Shown one piece after another: positions 1-6,874 of a stretch of DNA of 16,505 nt. Position 1 is the first letter of the stretch, and each line of letters begins with the position of its first letter. Where the stretch lies: assembly GCA_009936765.1 (NCBI GenBank), contig JAACDL010000092.1:1-16505 (forward strand), written 5' to 3'. The notes under the pieces are model-generated. The model searched no databases. It worked only from the letters and a program-made list of their open reading frames with translations, and was not told the DNA's origin. Source of the DNA: Methanobacteriota archaeon (GTDB lineage: Archaea; Thermoplasmatota; Poseidoniia; Poseidoniales; Poseidoniaceae). Made by a program: the position numbers and the translations under genes.

Positions 1-710
1 CAATGTCATTTGATTCTAACATCGACGAATTAACTATTGCATCAGCACTTCATGAAAAAATACATGGTTCACCGTTAGAATTAGTTGAACTGCCTAATGG
101 CATACAAGTTCCAGCTCATGCAGAGTACGCAATGTGGGGTAGGATAACTACCGATAATGACGATGAGTGGCCTTATGTTGATATTACTGGCACAGTAGAC
201 GATGTTAGGCAAGAGCCTGTAATCGAGGTTGAAGGTATTACTCACCGCGAAAATCCAGTATTCCACGCACTCATTCCTGCTGAAGCAGAGCACAAGACTC
301 TGATGGGCCTTCCAAGAGCGCCAACAATCAAATCTGCAGTGAGTGAAGTTTGCGAATGCCTTGATGTTCACATGACGGAAGGAGGAGGCGGTTGGTTGGC
401 TGCAGTAGTGAAAATCAAGGTCGTGAATGAAGGAGACGGTGTAAAGGCGATTAACGCAGCATTGGCTGGCCACCGTTCTATTAAAATGGTCACTGTTGTT
501 GACGAAGATATCGATATTACCGACCCTGTTAGAGTTGAATGGGCGATGATGACTCGTTGGCAACCTGATTCTGATTCAATTATTCTATCCGATCAAAAAG
601 GCTCTAGTCTGGACCCATCAAGGCTTGAAGATGGGAAAACCGCGAAAATTGGAATTGATGCAACAATCCCTTGGGGTTATGACCGTTCAGGTTTCATGTC
701 GGTTCAGTGA
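1..710 (+). CDS. UbiD-family decarboxylase, C-terminal half (5' partial)
   Basis: This is the C-terminal half of a UbiD-type prenylated-FMN decarboxylase. The reading frame enters from the window edge; the ATG at base 3 is probably an internal methionine, because full-length family members are about 420-490 residues and only about 235 are present. Counting from that ATG, the segment E55-W-P-Y-V-D60 followed by ITGT matches the family's EGPF(G/V)(E/D) catalytic stretch, with E55 and D60 as likely acid/base residues (by recall of Fdc1). Later landmarks are HREN near 82, MGLPRAP near 101 and DEDIDITDP near 166, then LDPS. In archaea UbiD homologues include the trans-anhydromevalonate phosphate decarboxylase of the modified mevalonate (isoprenoid) pathway. 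That role is plausible here but unproven, because the N-terminal half and partner genes are not visible. A TPR-like gene follows after 9 nt, probably in the same transcript. Confidence 0.87.
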   Translation, partial: MSFDSNIDELTIASALHEKIHGSPLELVELPNGIQVPAHAEYAMWGRITTDNDDEWPYVDITGTVDDVRQEPVIEVEGITHRENPVFHALIPAEAEHKTLMGLPRAPTIKSAVSEVCECLDVHMTEGGGGWLAAVVKIKVVNEGDGVKAINAALAGHRSIKMVTVVDEDIDITDPVRVEWAMMTRWQPDSDSIILSDQKGSSLDPSRLEDGKTAKIGIDATIPWGYDRSGFMSVQ

Positions 711-719
711 GTTGTTTAC

Positions 720-1694
720 ATGGATAGTGCTTCCATCCTTCAACACCCTCGGCGCAATTTAGGGAGTAGGCACCGTTCACAAGCAGATCGTTTCGTCAAA
801 CTTGGCATCAAAGATTCTGATAGAATGGATGAGAATCTTGCATGGGCTGAGCAAAATGCCCAACAGGCTGTTCTTTACGACTTTACTGATGAGAGGAATT
901 GGAGGTGTTTAGCCAACATCAAGCGACTTAGAGGGGACGGAGAAGGACTTGCTCTAGTTCTCGAAGACCTGTTTGTCGTTCTCGGCAGAGATCCTAATCA
1001 ACTTTCTCAACTCGATGGTGTTAACCATCTTGAAGTCGGAATTGAATTACTCGAAGCTGCTTTCCTAACCGATTCTTTGGAACCAGAGAACTGGTTCAAA
1101 TCTCTTGAAGGAGAAGCCCTTTCAAGATTTGCAATTCGTTGTCGAGGCTTGGATTTTACAGATCAGAGATCTAATATTGTCTACGGCCGAAGGCTAGAGC
1201 GAATTCGAAGTGCAGGGCATGAAGAACTGTTCATCGAATTAGTACACCACCTCCTTGCCCATCGCCCAGCCAACCATGAACTATGGATGGAATTAGGCAG
1301 ATTGCACGAACGAAGAAGCGAAGTGGACCAGGCTTGGTTATGCTATGACCACGTTCAACAAATACGACCTAGTGAAAAAGTAAGAGACTTGTTTTTACAG
1401 CGCTTGAAAGGTGCTATGGATGGTGAAGAGGCGATTCCGTGGAGCGGGCCATCATTGGATACTCGTGCTGATTTCCTTACTAGGATGCAATCACTTTCAC
1501 AAAATATTTCTGAAATACAGCCTGAAGAAACTAGTGAGGTTGAAGGGGAAATAGTTGAGCCAAATCTAAGGAAACTCGAGAACCTAATTTCTGCGGGAGA
1601 TGCAGCAGAAGCATTTTTCCTAGCCAGGTCTTTGTTCACTTCAGGTGACGAATGGGCCGAAGAATGGATGCTTAAAGCACAAGAAATGCTTTGA
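720..1694 (+). CDS. TPR-like helical repeat protein
   Basis: A 324-residue, soluble, all-helical protein that I cannot assign to a named family. Residues about 186-219 read as a good tetratricopeptide repeat (ELWMELGRLHERRSEVDQAW, then a second helix ending in RPSEK). Residues about 40-92 and 283-324 look like weaker TPR-type helix pairs. There is no signal peptide or membrane segment. Residues about 255-285 are acidic and probably a linker between helical blocks. The ATG lies 9 nt after the UbiD stop with only weak purine content before it, so translation is probably coupled to the upstream gene. Its stop codon touches the stop of the opposing gene with no base between them. A scaffold or adaptor role is typical of the fold, but no partner can be named. 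Confidence 0.75.
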   Translation: MDSASILQHPRRNLGSRHRSQADRFVKLGIKDSDRMDENLAWAEQNAQQAVLYDFTDERNWRCLANIKRLRGDGEGLALVLEDLFVVLGRDPNQLSQLDGVNHLEVGIELLEAAFLTDSLEPENWFKSLEGEALSRFAIRCRGLDFTDQRSNIVYGRRLERIRSAGHEELFIELVHHLLAHRPANHELWMELGRLHERRSEVDQAWLCYDHVQQIRPSEKVRDLFLQRLKGAMDGEEAIPWSGPSLDTRADFLTRMQSLSQNISEIQPEETSEVEGEIVEPNLRKLENLISAGDAAEAFFLARSLFTSGDEWAEEWMLKAQEML

Positions 1695-2726
1695 TTAAGC
1701 GCCCTTGAGTGTCAGAAGTTCAGTCACTCTCTTCGTCCATGTCTCTGCCATCTCGCCTTCACTAGCAGATGCACATAATGCTGCAAGCATTGCATCTTCA
1801 ACCATATTTGGACTATTGAGTAATTCTGCGAACAAGTTTTGTCGGTTTAGCCTCTTGGCTAGCATTAGCAATGCTCGCAAGTCAGGTCTGTCATTACCAG
1901 AGTAACCCTCAAGGGTATTTTCAACACACCATTCAAAGACACCATTCACATCATCAGGATGCACTTGGAGTATTGGAGCATTCTCACCTATTGACAATGG
2001 TTTTGCATCCATTATTTGGTCTGCAAATTTATCAGCGTTTTCATTTGTATATTCGCTAGCAATTTCAACAAATATCGCTCCTGATTCAACAGCAAGTTCA
2101 GTCTGCTTTGCAATCATCGAATGGGCGTGAGAGTTGAATGCACACCTTGCAGCATCAAATATATGCCCGAATCCCAAATGAATTCTTGCTGCTTGAATAC
2201 GTGATATCGCTATTGTTTCATTTGCATGACCTGCACTGCGAGATATTTCACCGTGTACGTGCAGTGCCATCATTGGTTCATCTATTGAAAGGTGGAATGC
2301 GGCTTTGTTCAGTAGTGAGATATCATGGTCACGACTAGCCTTTGAGACAGATTTTAGGCGAGTTTCAGCCCATGTCAAATCATCTCTTGCCTCTTCAATA
2401 CTGCCGTTCTCGAAGTGTACTAGTCCCCTTTCCATTCTTAGCCTTCCTTCTAATGCTAGATCTCTAGTGTCGGGGTCTCTTGCAACAATCAGGGCATCTT
2501 CAATCGATTCGAGATTGATTTCTCCAATCAATCTCTTCTTTACTAAATTTAGAACTTCAGTTTCAGCAGGAGTCAATTTGTCTTGTAGGAATTCAACAAT
2601 GTCGCTATTCATTACCAAACCAAGTTCAGCAACTCCAAGCCAACTAGTCCATCGCATTTTCTCGAGAAGGTGTTCTAAATCCCTCTCACCATTTTCATAG
2701 GCTGTAATTATTTCTTCAGGATTCAA
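1695..2726 (-). CDS. Helical-repeat protein of unknown function, last gene of the superoperon
   Basis: A 343-residue soluble, helix-rich protein with TPR-like helix pairs around residues 88-125, 138-170 and 172-207. It has no transmembrane segment or catalytic motif that I recognise. The start is TTG at 2726: GAGGGATG at 2738-2731 supplies a ribosome-binding site, and the start overlaps the stop of the DHH gene by 4 nt (TTGA). It is therefore very likely translated from the same mRNA as the proteasome-exosome genes. The next in-frame methionine is about residue 24 and would lose both the overlap and the binding site. I know of no standard member of this archaeal cluster matching it. Position suggests, but does not show, a link to RNA or protein turnover. 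Confidence 0.75.
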   Translation of the reverse strand: MNPEEIITAYENGERDLEHLLEKMRWTSWLGVAELGLVMNSDIVEFLQDKLTPAETEVLNLVKKRLIGEINLESIEDALIVARDPDTRDLALEGRLRMERGLVHFENGSIEEARDDLTWAETRLKSVSKASRDHDISLLNKAAFHLSIDEPMMALHVHGEISRSAGHANETIAISRIQAARIHLGFGHIFDAARCAFNSHAHSMIAKQTELAVESGAIFVEIASEYTNENADKFADQIMDAKPLSIGENAPILQVHPDDVNGVFEWCVENTLEGYSGNDRPDLRALLMLAKRLNRQNLFAELLNSPNMVEDAMLAALCASASEGEMAETWTKRVTELLTLKGA

Positions 2727-3700
2727 TTTTCATCCCTCTTCGTAGTTGCAAGTATGTTGATGAATGCAGTTTCAGCTGCAATACGGTCAATTTTACCGCT
2801 CCATCCAGCAGCACCGTCGTGGCCACCGCCTTCTCCTCCCATTTTCTCTGCAAGTAATTGCATCATTTTGCCGAGGTGAACTCCAGATTTGGTTGAAGAC
2901 CTTGGTGCTCTAGCAGTAAGTCTAGTTTCCCCGTCTCTACTTCTTGAAACTAGGGCCACCTCTGCTCCTGCTTGGATTATCAATGCTGCAACTTTGCCTT
3001 CATGTATTCCAGCATGAGTATGAACTAGGTTCCATTTCCCTGATTCAATCGATTGACATCTTGACATTCCCTTCAATATGGCGCCACGATCACTCGCTGA
3101 GATTGTTTCATTCTGGATATACTCGACAAATTCTTGATACTCAAAACCAGCACCTTCCATTATTTCCGATGCACATCTCAATGCAGATTGATCAGCATGT
3201 CGAAACCTACCTGTGTCTGTAATCAATCCAGCCAGTAGTAGTTTCTTAACTTCATCAGAAAGAGTGTCAGGTGCTGATCGATTTAGGTATTCAAATACCA
3301 TTTGAGTCGTCGCTCTAGCATCTCCTCTTAATTCTAAATCCCCTGGTTTGAAATCCCATTCGCAAGTATCGTGATGGTCGATTACGCATTTTGGAATGCC
3401 TTCTGGAATCGTAAGTCCAGTTTGGGATTCTGAAGCAGCATCAACAATAATTACTCCACCTATCTTTGACGGCCAACTAGGATTCTTCCCCAATTTTCTA
3501 AATGGTGCATTCAATTCCAAACATAGTCTGTTGGCTAGCCGGCCTAAGTGGAGCCCACATGCCAGCAAATTAGGATTTGATGCTGCAAGAGCTATTGCGG
3601 AACCAACAGTGTCCATGTCACCATTTCTTCCGGTAATTACTGGGACGGCGCCGTTTAATGTGGCGTTCTCAATCCAGTCTGCCAATTCGTCCAAAATCAT
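2723..3700 (-). CDS. DHH/DHHA1 family phosphoesterase
   Basis: A 325-residue DHH-superfamily phosphoesterase (RecJ/nanoRNase/pAp-phosphatase type), the metal-dependent enzymes that hydrolyse phosphodiester or phosphomonoester bonds of short nucleic acids or nucleotides. Visible motifs: D28-M-D30 in GDMDTVGSA (motif I), D87 in IIVDAAS, the D108-H109-H110 signature, D162 in ITDTGRF, and a C-terminal DHHA1 substrate-binding motif GGGHDGAAG at 291-299. The His normally four residues before the first Asp of motif I is Gly24 here. DHH proteins are recurrent neighbours of archaeal prefoldin/exosome genes, so a role clearing short RNA products is a fair inference. The ATG overlaps the pfdB stop by 4 nt, but GAGGG at 3705-3701 touches that ATG directly. 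The TTG at 3694 would have ideal 6-nt spacing and may be the true start, shortening the protein by two residues. Confidence 0.9.
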   Translation of the reverse strand: MILDELADWIENATLNGAVPVITGRNGDMDTVGSAIALAASNPNLLACGLHLGRLANRLCLELNAPFRKLGKNPSWPSKIGGVIIVDAASESQTGLTIPEGIPKCVIDHHDTCEWDFKPGDLELRGDARATTQMVFEYLNRSAPDTLSDEVKKLLLAGLITDTGRFRHADQSALRCASEIMEGAGFEYQEFVEYIQNETISASDRGAILKGMSRCQSIESGKWNLVHTHAGIHEGKVAALIIQAGAEVALVSRSRDGETRLTARAPRSSTKSGVHLGKMMQLLAEKMGGEGGGHDGAAGWSGKIDRIAAETAFINILATTKRDEN

Positions 3701-4005
3701 CCCTCAAGAGATTGCTTCAATTTTTCATAAGTTGAAATTAATTCTGCTTCCCTTTCTGCCATTGTTGAAACAGCGGCTTTCATTTGAACTAAGGTTGACT
3801 CAAGGTCCTCAAGTAATTGCGGTCGGTCTTCAACCTCAACCAGAATTGTTCCCATTTGCCGGTGAAGCGCCATGTCTTCTGGTTGTGCTTTAACTGCCTG
3901 AACAGTTCCTTCTAACTCTCTTAACTGTGCATTAAGCGAAGCAACTTGTTGCCTTGCTGCTTGTACTTCTGCTACTACCATCTGCAATTGCTGGGCTGCT
4001 TCCAT
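3697..4005 (-). CDS. pfdB: Prefoldin beta subunit
   Basis: Prefoldin beta forms, with alpha, the jellyfish-shaped ATP-independent chaperone that hands unfolded polypeptides to the thermosome. The 102-residue product is two long coiled-coil helices joined by a short beta hairpin. The central stretch HRQMGTILVEVEDRPQLLED matches the conserved beta-hairpin region of the family, and the flanking heptad-rich segments contain no proline. An ATG at 4023 would add six residues, but GAGGTGG at 4017-4011 sits 5 nt before the ATG at 4005, which decides the start. At 102 residues it is slightly shorter than typical archaeal homologues (about 115-120), mainly at the C-terminus. It lies between pcc1 and the DHH gene, the usual archaeal position. 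Confidence 0.92.
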   Translation of the reverse strand: MEAAQQLQMVVAEVQAARQQVASLNAQLRELEGTVQAVKAQPEDMALHRQMGTILVEVEDRPQLLEDLESTLVQMKAAVSTMAEREAELISTYEKLKQSLEG

Positions 4006-4010
4006 TATTT

Positions 4011-4017
4011 CCACCTC
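4011..4017 (-). promoter_or_regulatory. Ribosome-binding site deciding the pfdB start
   Basis: GAGGTGG on the minus strand overlaps the pcc1 stop (TGAGGTGG) and lies 5 nt before the ATG at 4005. An ATG at 4023 would lie upstream of it and is rejected. Confidence 0.75.
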
Positions 4018-4237
4018 ATTCATTATTACTTGATGAATTTATCACTTGAATTACGTTGTTTGCAATAACTAGTGATCTCATTCGAGTATTCCACATCGCT
4101 CTAGCATCCTTAGCACGTAATTCATTCAGCATGAAACTGAAGTTATCTTCTCGAGAAGTCACTTCTTCTTCGCTTGCAAGACTAGATGCCAGTGATTTAG
4201 CCCATGGCGAATCCACCGATAGGCGGATAGACCACAA
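4016..4237 (-). CDS. pcc1: KEOPS complex subunit Pcc1
   Basis: A 73-residue homologue of Pcc1, the small dimerising subunit of KEOPS, which with Kae1, Bud32 and Cgi121 makes the universal tRNA modification t6A37. The N-terminal strand (SIRLSVDSP), the middle SFMLNELRAKDARAMWNT and the final helix with RSLVIANNVIQVI fit the family's two-strand/two-helix plan and its usual 75-90 residue length. The start is TTG at 4237. It is supported by GAGGAG at 4252-4247, which forms the last glutamate codons of eL43, with 9 nt spacing, and no ATG start is available. Other KEOPS genes are not in the window. Sequence divergence makes the family call good rather than certain; position between eL43 and pfdB adds weight. 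Confidence 0.8.
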   Translation of the reverse strand: MWSIRLSVDSPWAKSLASSLASEEEVTSREDNFSFMLNELRAKDARAMWNTRMRSLVIANNVIQVINSSSNNE

Positions 4238-4243
4238 AATGAA

Positions 4244-4603
4244 TCACTCCTCTTCGTCGATCTCACCAGCGGCTAGTGCACGTTCGTACTCGATTGCAGC
4301 TTGCTGTGCGATGTAAGCCATGTCTGCAGTGGTTGCACCATCTGCATTTCGGCGTATGATTCTGTTATTTGCATCAGATGCACGGGTGTAAGGTTCCCAT
4401 GCGCCACCAGCGAATGTGTGGCCACACTTTCCACATGCCCAAATTCCTACAGCCTTACGACTGACCTTGCGGTATTGGCATACTGGGCATGTATACTTGG
4501 CGGATTTCTTCTTCATGGCCATGCCTGCGTTACGTCGAACGCTGACTCCATATCGTGCACCGAACTTGCCGGTTGCTCCTGCTTTCTGGGTTCGCTTTGC
4601 CAT
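4244..4603 (-). CDS. rpl37ae: Large ribosomal subunit protein eL43 (L37Ae)
   Basis: An archaeal/eukaryotic ribosomal protein of the large subunit with a C4 zinc ribbon. The basic N-terminus (MAKRTQKAGATGKFGARYG) is diagnostic. The zinc ligands are C39-P-V-C42 and C57-G-K-C60, followed by THFAGG-like residues of the family. The start is the ATG at 4603: AAGGAGG at 4617-4611 lies 7 nt upstream, whereas a TTG two codons earlier would be too close to it. The product is 119 residues, longer than the usual 75-95. The extra part is an alanine/glutamate-rich helical tail from about residue 78 that contains no cysteine. No rpoP (Rpo12) gene follows, unlike many archaeal clusters; pcc1 starts after 6 nt. 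Confidence 0.95.
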   Translation of the reverse strand: MAKRTQKAGATGKFGARYGVSVRRNAGMAMKKKSAKYTCPVCQYRKVSRKAVGIWACGKCGHTFAGGAWEPYTRASDANNRIIRRNADGATTADMAYIAQQAAIEYERALAAGEIDEEE

Positions 4604-4605
4604 GT

Positions 4606-5388
4606 TCAAGCCTCCTTGGAGTTGACCAGATTAGCGAGTTCTGCGCAGCGCTGCTGTGCGACTCCTAGTATCTCGTCGAATTCGGCCGGCGTGAAAGTTC
4701 CCTTTAATCCCTTCTGAAGTGAATGTAGGTGTCCTTCATCACCTAGAGTGATGTGAATTCTTTCATCTCCACCTAATTCTTCTTCTTCATTTGCATCTAG
4801 AACATAGCGTCCTCCGACACGGGTAAATGAACACATAGTTGGAGTCATAGAGACTGCCAATGGATAGTCTTCTCCTATGTCAAAACGTTCTGCTGGAACA
4901 GTTGCTGTTCGTAGTGCTGCGATTGCTCCAAGAGCACAAGCATCGAAAATATTACCCTTGTCTGAAAGGACGTGTATGTCTATCATGACACCTAGTACTT
5001 TCTCACCAGGTATGATACACAATGAGTCCATATCAATACATCCTGATTCACGAATCCCACGGTCTACAACTCGTCCTAATTCAATGGATTGAGGAGATGG
5101 TGGTCCAGGTTCATACTTGCGGCCAGCAACTGGTCGAAGTTCAGCGCCACACATCAAAGATCCCTGTGATGGCCGGTCTGGCCAAGGGGTTCTCATTTCG
5201 AATTTGACACCAGCATAGATGATTGTGTCTCCCCAAGTAACCTTTGCACTTCCTTCTGCATTGTATAGGCAGTCTGTTTCAAGTTTGATGTCACGAGAAT
5301 CCCAACGGCCACGGCCATCGATACGCTCATCGTTAGCAGCAAGGGCTGCCAATTCTTGACGTAGTAGACTTGGTACTAGTTCAACCAT
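4606..5388 (-). CDS. rrp42: Archaeal exosome subunit Rrp42
   Basis: A non-catalytic RNase PH-fold subunit of the archaeal exosome hexamer, alternating with Rrp41 and helping to form the RNA path and active site. The 260-residue length and motifs NDERIDGRGRWDSRDI (near 20), FEMRTPWPDRPSQGSL (near 65-80), GRVVDRGIRESGCIDM and the ALGAIAALRTA segment are typical. The start is ATG at 5388: GGAGGTGA at 5402-5395, a near-perfect anti-16S match inside the end of rrp41, is 6 nt upstream. The ATG shares one base with the rrp41 stop (TGATG). A TTG one codon earlier is less likely. Its own stop lies 2 nt before the eL43 start. Confidence 0.96.
   Translation of the reverse strand: MVELVPSLLRQELAALAANDERIDGRGRWDSRDIKLETDCLYNAEGSAKVTWGDTIIYAGVKFEMRTPWPDRPSQGSLMCGAELRPVAGRKYEPGPPSPQSIELGRVVDRGIRESGCIDMDSLCIIPGEKVLGVMIDIHVLSDKGNIFDACALGAIAALRTATVPAERFDIGEDYPLAVSMTPTMCSFTRVGGRYVLDANEEEELGGDERIHITLGDEGHLHSLQKGLKGTFTPAEFDEILGVAQQRCAELANLVNSKEA
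4611..4617 (-). promoter_or_regulatory. Ribosome-binding site deciding the eL43 start
   Basis: AAGGAGG on the minus strand, 7 nt before the ATG at 4603 and inside the end of rrp42. A TTG two codons upstream would be only 1 nt away and is rejected. Confidence 0.8.
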
Positions 5389-6125
5389 CAAGCCTCACCT
5401 CCGTTCTTTTCGGCATATCTTCGCTTCAGAGCATCCACCATTAGTACGTGAATTTCTCTAGCAGCTTTCAAGTTGTAATCCATACAGGTGTTGTATTCTT
5501 CGACAGATAAGTCGCCGTCCATCTGTAGGAAAGCGATTTCTCCAGTAGTTGGAAGAATTCCCATTGGTAAATCGGCTTGACCATAGTTGTCTTCTGCCTT
5601 GTCCAAATCTAGAACAACAGTATCCTCGATTTTTCCACTAGCAACTCCTACAATTAGGTCACGCATAGGAATGCCTGCATCTGCAAGCGCTACTGCTGCT
5701 GCAGTAATACCTACGCAACGAGTTCCTGCTTCTGCAGCAAGAATTTCAATTTCAACACGAATCTTTGAGCGAGGATATCTTTCGACTAGGACAACACTCT
5801 CTAGGGCTTCTGCAGTAACTTTGCTGATTTCTCTAGATCTTCGGTTGAAACCAGGTCGGATTCTGTCGCTTGTTGAGAATGGTGCCATGTTGTATCTGAC
5901 ATCGATAACCGCACGGTCTTGTCGCTGAATCTTCCTAGGGTGTGCTTCCATTGGGCCGTAAACAGCGCAAACTGCAACGTTAAGTCCATGCTTAACCCAA
6001 GCAGAGCCATCGGCAGCAGGCAATATGCCTGCCTCGATTTCAACTTCTCTCATTTCATCGACCTTGCGACCATCTAGTCGCAGTCCATCTTCGCGTAGTA
6101 ACTTAACATCTCCATATCCACCCAT
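5388..6125 (-). CDS. rrp41: Archaeal exosome subunit Rrp41 (catalytic)
   Basis: The catalytic RNase PH-like subunit of the exosome, giving phosphate-dependent 3'-5' degradation of RNA and, in reverse, tailing. At 245 residues it has normal family length. The N-terminal LREDGLRLDGRKVDEMR is diagnostic. The phosphate/RNA-binding arginines are R95-R96 in GFNRRSREI, and the likely catalytic aspartate is D185 in GQADLPMG, with D179 just before it. The C-terminus ends in a glutamate- and lysine-rich helix. The ATG overlaps the rrp4 stop (TAATG) and has AGGAGG at 6139-6134, 8 nt upstream. It is translationally coupled to rrp4 and rrp42, matching 1:1 assembly of the ring. Confidence 0.97.
   Translation of the reverse strand: MGGYGDVKLLREDGLRLDGRKVDEMREVEIEAGILPAADGSAWVKHGLNVAVCAVYGPMEAHPRKIQRQDRAVIDVRYNMAPFSTSDRIRPGFNRRSREISKVTAEALESVVLVERYPRSKIRVEIEILAAEAGTRCVGITAAAVALADAGIPMRDLIVGVASGKIEDTVVLDLDKAEDNYGQADLPMGILPTTGEIAFLQMDGDLSVEEYNTCMDYNLKAAREIHVLMVDALKRRYAEKNGGEA
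5395..5402 (-). promoter_or_regulatory. Ribosome-binding site deciding the rrp42 start
   Basis: GGAGGTGA on the minus strand is the strongest anti-16S match in the window. It lies 6 nt before the ATG at 5388 and encodes the final Gly-Gly-Glu of Rrp41. Confidence 0.8.
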
Positions 6126-6811
6126 TAGGCATTCCTCCTGTTATCGATTAATGCTTCAAGAGAAGCATTGAATGTGGCCTTGTGGCCTTCGTTGCGTACT
6201 AAATCGAGTACAGCACGCATGAATGTGATTCCATCTGCGTCTCCATCGACCCAGACTCTTCCATTTTCAGCGACTATAACTCTACAATCGCTTACTTCCT
6301 TTAGAGTACGTAGAGTTGAATCACCGTCTCCACGTAGTCTTGAAATATGATTCATTGAAATTTCGGACATAATTCCTTCCTTCAATCTGCGAAGGCCTAC
6401 GCCTTTCATTGTTAGAACAATATTGTGTGCTTCGTCAACTTCTTGAACTCGGGCCAACATTACGTCCCCAATGTCCATTTGTTGTCTAGCAGCACCAAAT
6501 TCTACTTTCCAAGGTGCTAATGACATTGGAAGTAATCCATTGAATGGTCCATTTACATCTGCAAACCATAGATTGTTTCGAACACTTTCGACTACTCCAA
6601 TTACTAGGTCTCCTGATCTCGGCATATATGCCGCATGAATCGGGTCAACTGATGTGACACCGTTGTTTTCTCTAATCCAACCAACTCTGGTTGCAATAAT
6701 ATTGTCACCCATGATTAGGGTTCCAGTTCCTGCTCGCACTCCTGTTGAGGCCCCGATGGCCTCCCCCGGAGTCACGAGGCGCAGCTCGGCGCCTTCTTTC
6801 GCTCCTGACAT
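6125..6811 (-). CDS. rrp4: Archaeal exosome RNA-binding cap subunit Rrp4
   Basis: A cap protein on the Rrp41-Rrp42 ring that recruits RNA, especially poly(A)-rich substrates. Three domains are visible: an N-terminal beta domain (about 10-60, VTPGEAIGASTGVRAGTGTL), an S1 domain (about 64-136, GDLVIGVVESVRNNLWFADV) and a KH-type domain (about 175-225, containing ENGRVWVDGD). The frame is open up to a TTG at 6874 and contains an ATG at 6847, but neither has a ribosome-binding site. The ATG at 6811 has GGAG at 6823-6820 with 8 nt spacing and gives 228 residues, close to family length. This leaves a 63-nt gap after SBDS, the longest within the operon, so 6847 remains possible. Confidence 0.92.
   Translation of the reverse strand: MSGAKEGAELRLVTPGEAIGASTGVRAGTGTLIMGDNIIATRVGWIRENNGVTSVDPIHAAYMPRSGDLVIGVVESVRNNLWFADVNGPFNGLLPMSLAPWKVEFGAARQQMDIGDVMLARVQEVDEAHNIVLTMKGVGLRRLKEGIMSEISMNHISRLRGDGDSTLRTLKEVSDCRVIVAENGRVWVDGDADGITFMRAVLDLVRNEGHKATFNASLEALIDNRRNA
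6134..6139 (-). promoter_or_regulatory. Ribosome-binding site of rrp41
   Basis: AGGAGG on the minus strand within the last codons of rrp4, 8 nt before the ATG at 6125. Confidence 0.75.
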
Positions 6812-6874
6812 TTCTTTGTCTCCAAGTCGGGCGACCCGCCATCCCATGATAAAGCAGACGCTTGTAAGTAACAA

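Noticed and set aside
81..563. 160-residue minus-strand open frame opposite the UbiD gene
   Set aside because: The UbiD frame carries family motifs throughout this stretch. The reverse frame has no recognisable protein character.
3396..3893. 165-residue plus-strand open frame over the DHH and pfdB genes
   Set aside because: It is antisense to two genes with intact motifs and has no ribosome-binding site. It reads as a shadow of their codon bias.
4301..4717. 138-residue plus-strand open frame over eL43 and rrp42
   Set aside because: It lies entirely opposite two well-recognised genes with ribosome-binding sites. The translation is serine/cysteine-rich and resembles no protein family.
6812..6874. 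Possible N-terminal signal or membrane segment on Rrp4 (reading from TTG 6874)
   Set aside because: The residues before the ATG at 6811 look hydrophobic, but the exosome cap is cytoplasmic and neither upstream start has a ribosome-binding site.
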